Shown here: piece by piece, positions 35,578 to 44,712 of the stretch
Layout: each line of letters opens with the position of its first letter
How positions within the stretch are numbered: position 1 is the stretch's first letter
NCBI GenBank assembly: GCA_030272585.1
Contig: BSYQ01000009.1
Location: 186,001 to 250,000, forward strand
Direction: 5' to 3'
Source of the DNA: Bryopsis sp. KO-2023
Lineage: Eukaryota > Chlorophyta > Ulvophyceae > Bryopsidales > Bryopsidaceae
Length of the DNA stretch: 64,000 bases
The notes under the pieces: generated by a model
What the model was told of the DNA's origin: nothing
Database searches by the model: none
Seen by the model: only the letters and a program-made list of their open reading frames with translations
Made by a program: the position numbers and the translations under genes

Positions 35578-35933
35578 GACGCCGAATCGAACCTTGGAGT
35601 GCGTGGTTATGGATTTTTTTTTCTTTTCTATTTGGGAACAATTCCCATTTTGTTGAATTGATTGATTAACAATCAAGGGGAAAAGAACGTGAAGTTGATC
35701 CTCGTGCAAAACGGGTGTTCTGTTTGCTGGGTGGAGCTGCACGACCAGCTGGGTTGCGGGCTCAGACAAAGAGAACGGGCTACAGGGAAACTTTACTAAG
35801 GAGGCTTTGGAAGGTACTGACGAGTGTTTGTTGTGCAAGTAAAACGACCGACAAGAATATTCGTACTGCGTCGACAAACATTTTTCTTCAGATCCGTGAG
35901 TAGGTTGGTTGTGTTCGAAGGGGTTGTAAGAAA
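35578..35933. promoter_or_regulatory. Bidirectional promoter region (NDUFAF5 / CTD-domain gene)
   Basis: 356 bp separate the divergent start codons at 35577 and 35934. No specific element was identified beyond an AT-rich stretch near 35620-35660. Confidence 0.35.
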
Positions 35934-38660
35934 ATGGAAGAAAGTTTGAAGACCAGCAATGGAGCAGATACGGATGTTCCTCAGTACCTTGGTGGTTTGG
36001 CGGAGGCCTGCGCAAAAGCCCCGAGGTTTGGAAGAAACGGGCGAGCGCTGGTACTGGAAACGGCCAGAAAACTTGCCGACGAGGATGACTTCGTTTTCCC
36101 CAAAATAGAGGGTGACCACTTTGGATCTGTTGCAAAACTGCTGTTTGTTTTGAATACAGTTTTGTTCGACTCACCAGTAAAAGTTTGGACAGGCAGAAGT
36201 GTGAAGTTTTTGTTGGGTTGAATAAATGCCACTTCCTGGGTGGCCTTCCATTCACAATTGATGTGGTTTTCTCCTTTGCTTTCCCCTGAAATCAACTACA
36301 TTTGGCATTTCTCGAAGCCGGTATCTCTCAGTGTAAAGTTGATCGTCTCCTGTGATACTCTTGCAAGAAAACAAAATGAGATGGACTGTTCTCACAGGGA
36401 GAAACCTGGAGCCCTCACCCAGTGCCACAGCCAAGTCAGCCTCTCTGGCAAATAAGCATCAACCTTTGGAGGCCAAAGTGGAGAAGATCAGAAACTGTGA
36501 GCAGGGACAGTAATCTGCCGAAACTATGTGGAAGAATAGCAGGAAAATCTATGAAAACTTCCATGTTGCCAGTTGGCATGCCAGAAACTGATGCAGCAGA
36601 TTATGTGCTGAAGAAATAATAGAAGGAAATGGAGTAACACATGTTGTTGCTTGAGGTTTTCTTTGCCTCTTTTTTTTTACTATGTATTACACACATAAAA
36701 ATGGTCCTTTACGACATAGATCTTTCAGTGACATGAATGAAGGATTGTGCTACACTTTGATATGTGAACTGGGGAATTTGATCCTGTCCTGAATTCTGGA
36801 AAGTGTGCCTTGTTATTCACTGAACAGTTGATGATCTCTTCGAGGCGATCCCTGTACGTGAAAGGCCGATGATTGAGTACAATCCCAGGATGACTAAAGT
36901 CCCAAGAATCATCAGACAGGAGGCTATGCAAACCCTCAGTGGAAAATTCCTTGCTGTTATTCTTGAATCACTCGGAGTGGCCCCCTCCAATGCTGTTGAG
37001 GTAATTCTTGCGCCAGTCATGTAGATATCAGTTCCATATCCTCTTGAATGTCCTTTGCTGATGAATTTCTGTTGCTGTTCGAAGATGCATCTGCCATTTG
37101 ATTAGGGGAAAAGATATGTTGAATGTGTTTCTTTCATAGCATGCGTTGTTTTCTCAGAATCCCAGATGCAGTTGCTGATATTCACTGTGGCAATTATCAG
37201 GCCGTCAGCAAGGAAGGGGAGCTGAGAAAGGTTGCCATGGCTGTTGCGTTGGTGCAAGAACAGAAGATATATTCGAAGTCAGCTTCCAAACTGGTATTTT
37301 CAAAAATCCTATTTTCCTGACAACTATTTCCCCTGAGTGTGAGCCCCAACCACACCACTCATCAAGATTCATCTACTTTTGCCTACGACTTTATTGCAGC
37401 AGTCACGTCACCCACTCATTTCAACTATTATCCTTTCTCACTCGTCACATTTGATTCTCCAATCTTTTTCTATTCAGAGCTACTCTGCTGAGGCTGCCAG
37501 ATTTGAGGCGATGGAATCACATGTTCCCAGTGATTGCATGAAAGAGCTCCTGGTCAGTTTGAAAACGATTCCTGGGGTGAAGGTTGGGAAGAAAAGGAAA
37601 TCAGGTAGTTATGGGCATAATCAGGCACAATCAGCTATAAGCTGAATCATCTTCATTTTTTGACAGAGCATCACGTGAGGAGTGAATGTTCTGGAGGCAA
37701 TATTTGCAAATCAGCTCTCTGTTCCTTCATTATTTTGAACCAGCTCGTTCAATTGTATAACTTGTGTGTTTCGTTTTTCTTCAAAGAGGAAACGGCGATG
37801 GGAGATGGCACTGAAGCTTTGAGGAAGAAAAGGGTGGGCAATCGGAGCTCAGATTTGGATGATGCTGATGGGATTCCAATGAGAGCTTGCTTTGGAACAT
37901 CGTCTGATGAGTCTGAGTCAGACAATGAGCAAATCCAACACCAAGAGGGAAGTGCTGAGGGGTCGCAGTTGGAAGAGGATAAGTCCGATATTGAACAAGG
38001 TAGGATAAATCTCCAAAAACTACTATTTGTTGAGACAACCCCCTCTAAATGCCTTGTCTATTTCGGTCATCATCTGAAATCTTGGGAAAATCAAAGATTA
38101 ATTGGAAAAAGATATGTGATTGTGCTTTTCCAGTGTGTCCGAGCACCAACATTGGGTTGCCTTGGGAGAACTGTGAAAGATGGCTGAGCGAAGCTGAAAA
38201 ACAACTGGAAGATCACACTGAACGAGCTGAACCATGGAATCGATACAAGAGACCAGCGAAAAAGCAATCAAATGCTGTCCAAAAATCACGCCAAAAGCAG
38301 CTACCACATGCACCTGAGCCTAAATTAAATAAAAATGGTGATGAAGCCGGTGGGGTTTTTTCTATATCTGGGAAAGATTGGAGCAAATCTCAGTGCAAGG
38401 ATGAGGATACGAGCGCTTCTGGCCAAAAGGAAATGGTGCAAAGCCAGCTGGATATTTTCATCCGAGCTGAATTGGATCCACTCTTAAGGGCCCATGTGCT
38501 TACCAAGGAAGTGCATGACATGGTGCTGAAGAAAACCTTGGACAAGGTAATGTCATGCCACGAAGATGAAACAAATGCAGATTTTCTGATAAAAGAGGGA
38601 ACCAAAATCAGGAAGCTCATTCAGCAATATATTGGATATTTTAGATTGAAGGCGGTCTAG
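35934..38660 (+). CDS. Protein with PHRF1/SCAF11-like C-terminal helical domain
   Basis: Exons are 35934-36111, 36398-36496, 36828-37000, 37201-37293, 37478-37604, 37787-37999 and 38134-38660: 1410 nt, 469 aa. Residues 1-170 are helical and moderately conserved-looking, with no named domain. The middle (about 260-370) is acidic and Ser-rich (SSDESESDNEQ) and includes basic patches such as KVGKKRK, a possible nuclear signal. The last 70 residues read like the C-terminal domain of PHRF1, SCAF11 and plant PHD proteins: an F-I-x(3)-L-x-P-L start, a T-K-E-V turn, V-L-K-K-T-L-D-K-V and a final Q-Q-Y-I helix. That domain is thought to contact the RNA polymerase II tail. The assignment is from motif resemblance only. 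The start of exon 4 (37201) was chosen by phase and is uncertain. Confidence 0.62.
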
Positions 38661-39446
38661 AAGGGGCGTAGATGGGATCATAGTGGTGGTGTAAAGATGG
38701 ATTACAATCAGCAAGGATTTGGTTGTCTTTAATGAACAAGTATATTGAAGCAATACTATTCATGAAATAAGGTGTATTTGCGACGTATGTCGGGGATATA
38801 ATTCATCCTTCCAAATACAAGATGTTACACGGAACAATGGGTAGGCTTATCTTTGTCCTCGACATGATTGACCAAGTTAATATCCAACCATTAAGAAAAG
38901 GCTCGAATTCTTTATTGAGCAAGAAAAGTTAAATCTATGGTGGAAAGGTTATGTGGAAATTAACTCGAAACACTTGTACCGTGATTATCTGATCCCTTTT
39001 AAGTTTTTACCTCAGGGTGACCTTGCTTTGAAGTTTTTGAGACTCCCACCCTCCACGAATTGGTTGCAAATTCATGGAATTGTTGAGTTTTCAATGTTAC
39101 AAACTAATCCAAAGTTGAAATGTAGTTCAATCGAGGAAACCTACATCAAATTATAATCGGAAGTGCACGTGGAAGACATCGGGGTAGATATTTTTTCGGT
39201 GGTAAGACGTTGGCATTAGATGATAAGAACCTCGGAGACTTCGGTATAATTAAATAGACAGCAACGTCTAGGAACTTCGGATCACAATCGTTGTTATTAC
39301 AAACGAACTGGGTACAATTCCCTCTCGGCTGGGCTGATTAAGTATGGCCCAGGCCCACAACCTTGCATGATCCTATGGTCCTTATTCCCCCAGCCTGGTG
39401 GTTCTCAGGTCTGTGAAATCCTGGTTTACCGGCTGTGTTCACAAGC
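38661..39446. other. Boundary interval between host genes and mobile DNA
   Basis: About 790 bp of unassigned sequence follow the last host gene. Apart from the ORF at 38881-39156, nothing was recognised. The segment 39300-39446, together with 43093-43388, forms the flanks of a large foldback insertion, so these two pieces were originally contiguous. Confidence 0.45.
38881..39156 (+). CDS. Orphan ORF or exon fragment, 91 codons
   Basis: An open frame without a preceding ATG at its 5' end runs to a stop at 39154-39156. An internal ATG lies at 38953. The encoded peptide is rich in Lys, Leu, Phe and Trp (LNLWWKGYVE, then YLIPFKFLPQGDLALKFL) and looks protein-like rather than random. I do not recognise the family. 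It may be a degraded mobile-element or organelle-derived fragment, or an exon of an unseen gene. Confidence 0.25.
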   Translation, partial: YPTIKKRLEFFIEQEKLNLWWKGYVEINSKHLYRDYLIPFKFLPQGDLALKFLRLPPSTNWLQIHGIVEFSMLQTNPKLKCSSIEETYIKL

Positions 39447-39470
39447 GTGATCATCAGACCTGGGCTGGAC

Positions 39471-39936
39471 CAGAGATAGGACTTGGGCCAAAATTCTGGT
39501 CCGGCTACGGTCCGGTCCGGTTACGGTCGAGTTACGGTTCCGTATTACGGCCGTAACTCCGTACCGTAACCGGAGTAATATGTTGTTTTTACGGTACGGA
39601 ACAGGTACGGTATAGCTACGGTAGCCCCTAAATCATCGTGAAGTAGTGTGGTTCAGTGCTAAAGCGTTAGGCTGTAGTCTGTAAGGTCGTGGGTTCGAAT
39701 CCCCCTGGGTTCCTTTGGGTTCTCGGGACCCTGCGGGGGTTACTATTTACGGTTTACGGTTGGTACGGTGGTTACGGTCGGTACGGTCCGGTACCGGAGC
39801 AGTACGGAGTGGTACGGTGGTCCGGTTCCGAGCACGAAAACCACTCCGGTCCGGACCGTAACTACCGTAACCGTAAGTGACCGGAGTGGGGTTACGGTAC
39901 GGTTTACGGTACCGTAACCGGAAAGTCCTATCTCTG
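39471..39936. mobile_element. Nested 466-bp hAT-like element with one tRNA-like module
   Basis: The terminal inverted repeat CAGAGATAGGACTT is perfect for 14 bp at both ends and is of the CAG-A/G type seen in many hAT elements. The element is flanked by the 8-bp duplication GGCTGGAC (39463-39470 and 39937-39944). It is inserted 16 bp inside the left end of the larger foldback element. Its body is made of ACGGTACGG/ACGGTCCGG repeats in both orientations around a tRNA-like core at about 39640-39712. It has no ORF of note and is non-autonomous. Confidence 0.82.
39643..39712 (+). repeat. tRNA-like module in the 466-bp element
   Basis: A perfect polymerase III B box (GGTTCGAATCC, 39692-39702) sits at the normal distance downstream of an A-box-like TGGTTCAGTGCT (39649-39660). 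The segment TAGTCTGTAAGGTC before the B box is shared with the module inside the gag insertion. A normal acceptor stem is not evident, so this is called tRNA-like, not a tRNA gene. Confidence 0.6.
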
Positions 39937-40532
39937 GGCTGGACCGGACCGGCAGCGAAAAACCGGTCCGGTCCGGTCCAACCTGTCTATGGACCGGCCG
40001 ACCTGTCCGGTCCTGTCCGGTCCAGCAAAAAAACGCCGGTCCTTTCAAAACTGGACAGGTCACGACCAGTCCTGTCCGATCCAGTCAACGTCGGAAATCT
40101 GCAGAAATCAGGATCGGTTTTCTGGCAGATTTTCCGGTTTTAGACAGGTCACACCCCACATTTCGCCTTTATTAGACAGGCGATGTGACCTGTCTAAAAC
40201 CGGAACGACCCTATCTTGACAGGGTGGTTCTCCTGTTTTAGACCGGCGCCAGGTCGGTTTGGACAGGAGTTGTGAGTATAATCTGTATGATCGGCACGAT
40301 TAGAGTCATTTCCGAAGGAAGTGGCGTTTCGTCTAACGACAGAAACTAGACCTGCGTTTTTCTGGCAAGTGGCGTTTCGCCTGAGTGGGCTGCCTGTCCA
40401 GACCAACTTGGCACCTGTCTAGAACAGGTCACACAATTAAGGACTAATTGTGTATCAATCGATCGGGAAGTGAGTTAATTAATTAAAGAATAAAGTAATA
40501 TTGTTTTTTTATATTTTTAGTGTATATTGACG

Positions 40533-40855
40533 TGAGCCAAGCTCACTAGCCACCGACTGGAGGTTGTCGGTCGACAATAGGAATCGAACTCGGGTTGGCT
40601 AAGCCTGAGTCGGAGGCACTACGAAGTAGCGGACCTCACCACAGGGACGCTCATATGGGGGCTGTTACCTTTAAGGACCTATTTTTAGCAATAGTAACAA
40701 ACGGGTCCTTAAAGGGAACGGCCCTCATTTGAGCGTCCCTGTGGTGGGGTCCGCCATTGGTTTGGTGCTCTCGACTCGGACTTACCTAACCCGAGTTCGA
40801 ATCCCCCTTGAGTCCACCAACTCCCTCTAGTCGGTGGCTGGTGAGCTTGGCTCAT
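40533..40855. repeat. Central inverted repeat carrying two tRNA-like modules
   Basis: Two arms of about 155 bp are inverted around about 40690. The left arm starts GAGCCAAGCTCACTAGCCAC and the right arm ends with its near-complement. Each arm has a B-box sequence pointing outwards: GGAATCGAACT (40580-40590, complement strand) and AGTTCGAATCC (40794-40804, plus strand). The innermost part pairs ACCTTTAAGGACC with GGTCCTTAAAGG. The spacer loop is about 20 bp. The arms are only about 85-90 percent alike, so the palindrome is old or has been maintained imperfectly. Confidence 0.75.
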
Positions 40856-40867
40856 GTTAATCATACT

Positions 40868-41077
40868 TGTTGAATACACTCGTTCGCAACAGCGATACCG
40901 AGTGGTGAAACGGCCGCCAAAGAACGCTTTACAAAAAGTAAGCCAATGAACGACACAATGACCAGTCCCTTCACTTCCTAAATAACCTCACTGAATTCAT
41001 CTTTCCTATACGTTCCCGTTATATCAAGATCGTTCCAATGTCCGACTATCGATTGTTGCGATACACTGAATTCCACA
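40868..41077. repeat. Left 210-bp LTR of TRIM-like element
   Basis: It begins TGTTGAATACACTCG and ends ATTCCACA. It is nearly identical to the right copy, with a few substitutions such as GTGGTGAAA versus GTGATGAAA. High similarity suggests a fairly recent insertion. Confidence 0.7.
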
Positions 41078-41224
41078 CGCTTTCCTGCGCCTCCGAAAGA
41101 ATAAAACTATCCAATCTTGACTCTAAAAATAGGTGCATGGTGGGCCCAACGTTCTTTTTTTCTAAGAAAAAAAACCGCAGCATCGACTCAAACTCACTAG
41201 GGTTGGTCAACCCTCTCGTCAGAC

Positions 41225-41427
41225 CTTCCCACGACGCTCCCAATCACCTCGGGCTCCGAATTTTACCAACACGAAGGTTCTTCCCACGACGCTCCCAGTC
41301 ACCTTGGGCTCCGAATTCTCCCAACTGAACGGTTCTTCCCACGACGCTCCCAGTCACCTCGGGCTCCGAATTTCCCCTACTGAACGGTTCTTCCCACGAC
41401 ACTCCCAGTCACCTTGGGCTCTACTCC
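41225..41427. repeat. 55-bp tandem repeat, about 3.7 copies
   Basis: Units starting CTTCCCACGACGCTCCCA begin at 41225, 41280, 41335 and 41390. Each contains CACCTCGGGCTCCGAATT or a one-base variant. The array lies inside the internal region of the TRIM-like element. Its role is unknown. Confidence 0.85.
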
Positions 41428-41939
41428 ATACGTTTCCGCCACATTCGTCTCGACCCAGGACTCTCCCACCTCGTCGCCACCACTCCTGGGTCGTTGCCTG
41501 ACTTGTTTTTCCTTCGTCGCTCGAGGCCACGACTACTTCGTCCACAACCCTTGTGTGGAACTGCTGGTTCTATTTTTCGCTCGACTCCTCTTCACGTTGT
41601 GGAGAACGCTCCCACAATACTCCTTGCGCCCCTTAAACTGTCGCGTCCGTGTCGACCAGGGTTAGGTTGGTTATACGTCCACATGCCCACTTCTCAAAGA
41701 TGCGACCCCTTCAACTCTCGTCGTTTGCGGCGACCAGGGCCTCACCTCGTCGCATGTGTCTCCGTCGTATGTGTCTCTGAGTCGATATCACCCCTTCAAC
41801 TGTCGCTCTTCGGCGACGACCAGGGCGTCCAACACAAACAACAATGCTTCCCACTGGCTTCACATCACGATACGAATACAGGCTCTTCTTTCTTGTCGTC
41901 CTCACGACGGGTCCTAAGGATCTGTCCGCTCCGAAACCA

Positions 41940-42668
41940 TGTTGAATACACTCGTTCGCAACAGCGATACCGAGTGATGAAACGGCCGCCAAAGAACGCT
42001 TTACAAAAAGTAAGCCAATGAACGACACAATGACCAGTCCCTTCACTTCCTGATACCAGCTGCTGACGTCCAGGGACGTCAGACGTCAAAGGCGTCATGC
42101 ATCTGACGTCTGTGAAGCGTCAGATGCATCCCCGGTGAATGACAGCATCCTCCCAAGGAGGTACTACTGAACTACAGCGAGGAAACCATCGCAAGAGCAC
42201 AGAGTCAAGACAGTGGTTCGCTCATCCAGATTAGGACTTGCGAGACTGAGGTCTTGGGTTCGAGTCTGAGTGGAAACGTGCTTTGGTCTGGGCCTGTGTG
42301 TGAGTGTGTGAGTGAGTCAGGAGTAGAACTGGCGGCTGTGAGTCAAGGGTAGTGGGAGTGTTACGGGTGGTTAGTCACCCTCGGGAAAGTCGAACTGGGA
42401 GTTAAAAGATGGGACGCTTGATGTAACCTTGCTTTTCAGTGATCTGTTGGTGTGACCCCGAGTCTGTGACCCGTGCGATTTTGTGTGACCGTTCCGCCGC
42501 CGCCTCACTCTTTCCCGAGATAGGAGACGTCGCTCGTGGACGTCAGTCCTCCCGAGCGGTAACACTTCCTAAATAACCTCACTGAATTCATCTTTCCTAT
42601 ACTTTCCAGTCATATCAAGATCGTTCCAATGTCCGACTATCGACTGTTGCGATACACTGAATTCCACA
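41940..42668. repeat. Right LTR of TRIM-like element, interrupted by a solo LTR
   Basis: The segments 41940-42050 and 42570-42668 together reproduce the left LTR. Total length minus the 514-bp insertion and its 5-bp duplication is again 210 bp. Confidence 0.75.
42051..42564. mobile_element. Solo LTR nested in the TRIM LTR
   Basis: The 514-bp segment begins TGATACCAGC and ends GCGGTAACA. It is flanked by a 5-bp duplication CTTCC (42046-42050 and 42565-42569), as expected for a Ty3/gypsy or Ty1/copia LTR. No second copy or coding region adjoins, so it is probably a solo LTR left by recombination. It contains GGTTCGAGTC near 42257, a weak B-box match. Confidence 0.7.
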
Positions 42669-43092
42669 TACTAAAAATATATATAATAATATGACTTTAT
42701 CCTTTAATTAATAAAAAATCAGCTCCCAAGTGATTAATTCTCAATTATGTGCTTAATTGTGTTACCTGTTCTAGACAGGCGCCAGGTCGGTCTAAAACAG
42801 GTCACACTAGGTGTCACACCGGTCTAAAACAGGGGCACACCGGTCTAAAACAGGTCACACCAGTATGTCCGGTACTAGACAGGCGACAACCTGTCTGGAC
42901 AGGTCAGACCGGTCTAGACAAGTCAAGTCCGTTCTAAGAAAGGTATTCCTTTTTTAGACCGGATTTGACCTTTCTTAGACCGGATTTGACCTTTCTAGAC
43001 CGGTCTGACCTGTCTAAGAAAGGTCAAATCCGGTCTAGTAAAGGTTTTCCGGTCCGGTCCGGTCCTTTAAAACTTGCCGGCGCCCAGGTCTG

Positions 43093-43388
43093 GTGATCAT
43101 CATGGGTCCATGGTCTTACCGTAGTGGTGGTTCTTTATTTGGACACCTAGGATCCTAGGATTCTTGTCAACTGTATTGGTGATGTGGCCCAACCACTGTA
43201 TCTCAGTGAGACGAGGTGATCCGTCATTAAGGAGTGGATCTTAATACTTTCGTATCATTAGAAGCTCCCCACCGCGTATATATTATCTTATTTTTGTGCT
43301 TGCATACCAAGTTCATCGCCTTATGACTTGTGATCGAGTCCTTGACTATTTAACTCTTTTTCTAAGAAAGTCGTTTGCTTTACATTCC
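43093..43388. other. Pre-insertion flank between foldback element and gypsy LTR
   Basis: These 296 bp begin with the right copy of the 8-bp duplication and continue the sequence that precedes 39447. They contain no ORF or repeat that I recognise. Confidence 0.4.
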
Positions 43389-44108
43389 TGTATAACAACC
43401 CCAGGGGGTGATAATGTCAAGAAAAGTTTTCTTCATTCAAATTGACAATGCAGGAGGTGTAGGATTACTGAAACGCTCTCACTTGCCCCCTTTTGCAATA
43501 GGGGGCAAGTGAGTGGAGAGTGGTTCACTCCTCCCCCCTTACAAGATCTAGACCCATAGAACCTTCCACTAGGAACGAGTTTGACCCAGTACGGTAAATA
43601 GGTAGAGGACTCCAACCATAACTCCAGCCTCTCCATCTCTACTTCTCGATAAACGTGATCACCTTAACCTCTAACAAAAGTATGCTGTTCCCAATATTCT
43701 TGTACCCGTTCGGGAGCGTTCGCCACATATCTCTTTGATTCCCAAGTGGCCTCATGGGCCGGATATCCTATCCATAAAATCAAGTATTCAAGTTTCCGCC
43801 CTTTATAACGGTGTCGTAAAATTCGTTCAACTTCAAATCGTTTGGAGACGCACGGAAAAGCTTCCCATCCGATCGGGAGAGTGTGTAGCGCATGTGTGGT
43901 ACAGACAGCTGCATGTCTGACTTGGTAGTACGGGATAGTACAGGGGTCACCTCAGAGTACGATTGTACTACAGAGGTTACAAGGAGGGCTCTGTGCTAGG
44001 TTCGAACGTTCATTATTCTGTAAGTTTTTTCCCTTCAAGTGTGCTCGTGTGTGTCTATCGCCCCACCCTCAGTTCGTTACACAGCTCATAACCCACGGAG
44101 CTGTAACA
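43389..44108 (+). repeat. Probable 5' LTR of plus-strand Ty3/gypsy element
   Basis: The right boundary is firm: CTGTAACA ends at 44108 just before the primer-binding site. The left boundary is tentative, placed at TGTATAACAACCCC because LTRs start TG and this start mirrors the TGTAACA end. This gives about 720 bp. No second copy lies in the window because the 3' part of the element is lost. Confidence 0.5.
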
Positions 44109-44712
44109 TTGGTTTCGGAGCCCGGCGAAGAGCCTAGGCGAAATAGAGAGCGAAGGTCGACCTGAGAGGCGAATTCGCGCGCACCCAATCCTAACACGGT
44201 CCAAGAACTACAACCTACAACGCCTGGAAGCTATACTACGAAGTGCTACTACGTTTGGAGGTCCTACTATCCCAAGGCGGACTCCAGGGGCCGACTGCTG
44301 TGGAAATAGTCGTCCAGAGCGTGATTAAGTACTACTTCCAGGGCCTACAAAGTTTAGTCGGACTTAAGGCCGACTAAAGTAGGTGGACGGCCGACTAAAG
44401 TAGTTGGAAGGCCGACAAAAGTAGTGGGAAGGCCGACAAAAGTTGGTGGAAGGCCGACAAAGGATTGGGAAGTAGACAAAAGTGTTGGAGCAACACTGAA
44501 GAATCAGCAGTGTGCCAGCGGACTGTGAATAGGCGGACTATCACGTGACCACACATAGCGGAAAACTAACTATTCGTTGACAAGGCGGATTGGTCGACAC
44601 AAGTGTGGGAAGAACGGACTTCAACACTGTGTAGGAAATTGCTAGTCGCCAACTTCTGGTGTGAGAAAGGTTCGGCCTGTAAACATCCCTGCGAAGTTTT
44701 GGCGGACTAACA
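44109..44712 (+). other. 5' leader of gypsy element 1 with short tandem repeats
   Basis: The leader between the primer-binding site and the gag start has no ORF. At about 44375-44465 it holds four to five imperfect copies of a 20-23-bp unit, AAGGCCGACAAAAGT with a variable GT/GG spacer. These may serve as a packaging or translation signal, or may simply be slippage. Confidence 0.55.
44110..44127 (+). promoter_or_regulatory. Primer-binding site of gypsy element 1
   Basis: TGGTTTCGGAGCCCGG follows the LTR after one base. It resembles the TGGTATCAGAGCC site complementary to the initiator methionine tRNA 3' end that many plant LTR elements use, with a few mismatches. Confidence 0.6.

Larger units (their letters stand above)
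40868..42668. mobile_element. TRIM-like LTR element without coding capacity
   Basis: Two 210-bp direct repeats, TGTTGAATACACTCG...CTGAATTCCACA, lie at 40868-41077 and 41940-42668; the second is lengthened by a 514-bp insertion plus 5-bp duplication. Both start TG and end CA. The flanks share TACT (40864-40867 and 42669-42672), a possible 4-bp target duplication. The internal part is only 862 bp and encodes nothing recognisable. No clear primer-binding site or polypurine tract was found, so membership in the TRIM class is inferred from structure. Confidence 0.65.
39455..43092. mobile_element. Large palindromic (foldback) DNA element with 8-bp TSD, host of nested insertions
   Basis: The ends are inverted repeats: CAGACCTGGGC at the left and its complement GCCCAGGTCTG at the right. 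They are flanked by a perfect 8-bp duplication GTGATCAT (39447-39454 and 43093-43100). This duplication fits the hAT consensus nTnnnnAn. Without its nested insertions the element is about 1.35 kb and folds back on itself. The segment 40411-40855 is matched in inverted order by 40700-42790 minus the LTR element, including CTGTCTAGAACAGGT on the left and its complement near 42765. The arms are built of GGTCC, GGACAGGTC and CTAAAACAGG motifs. There is no transposase ORF, so it is non-autonomous. Two inverted tRNA-like modules lie at its centre. Confidence 0.8.

Noticed and set aside
39643..39712. Functional tRNA gene
   Set aside because: A and B boxes are present but no acceptor stem or convincing anticodon arm could be paired; it lies inside a transposable element.
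41494..42021. Long plus-strand ORF across the TRIM-like element
   Set aside because: It crosses the internal region into the LTR, has no recognised motif and is Arg/Ser/Pro-biased as expected for chance frames in C-rich sequence.
42257..42266. tRNA-like module in the solo LTR (GGTTCGAGTC)
   Set aside because: Only a partial B box with no A box at the right distance; could be chance.
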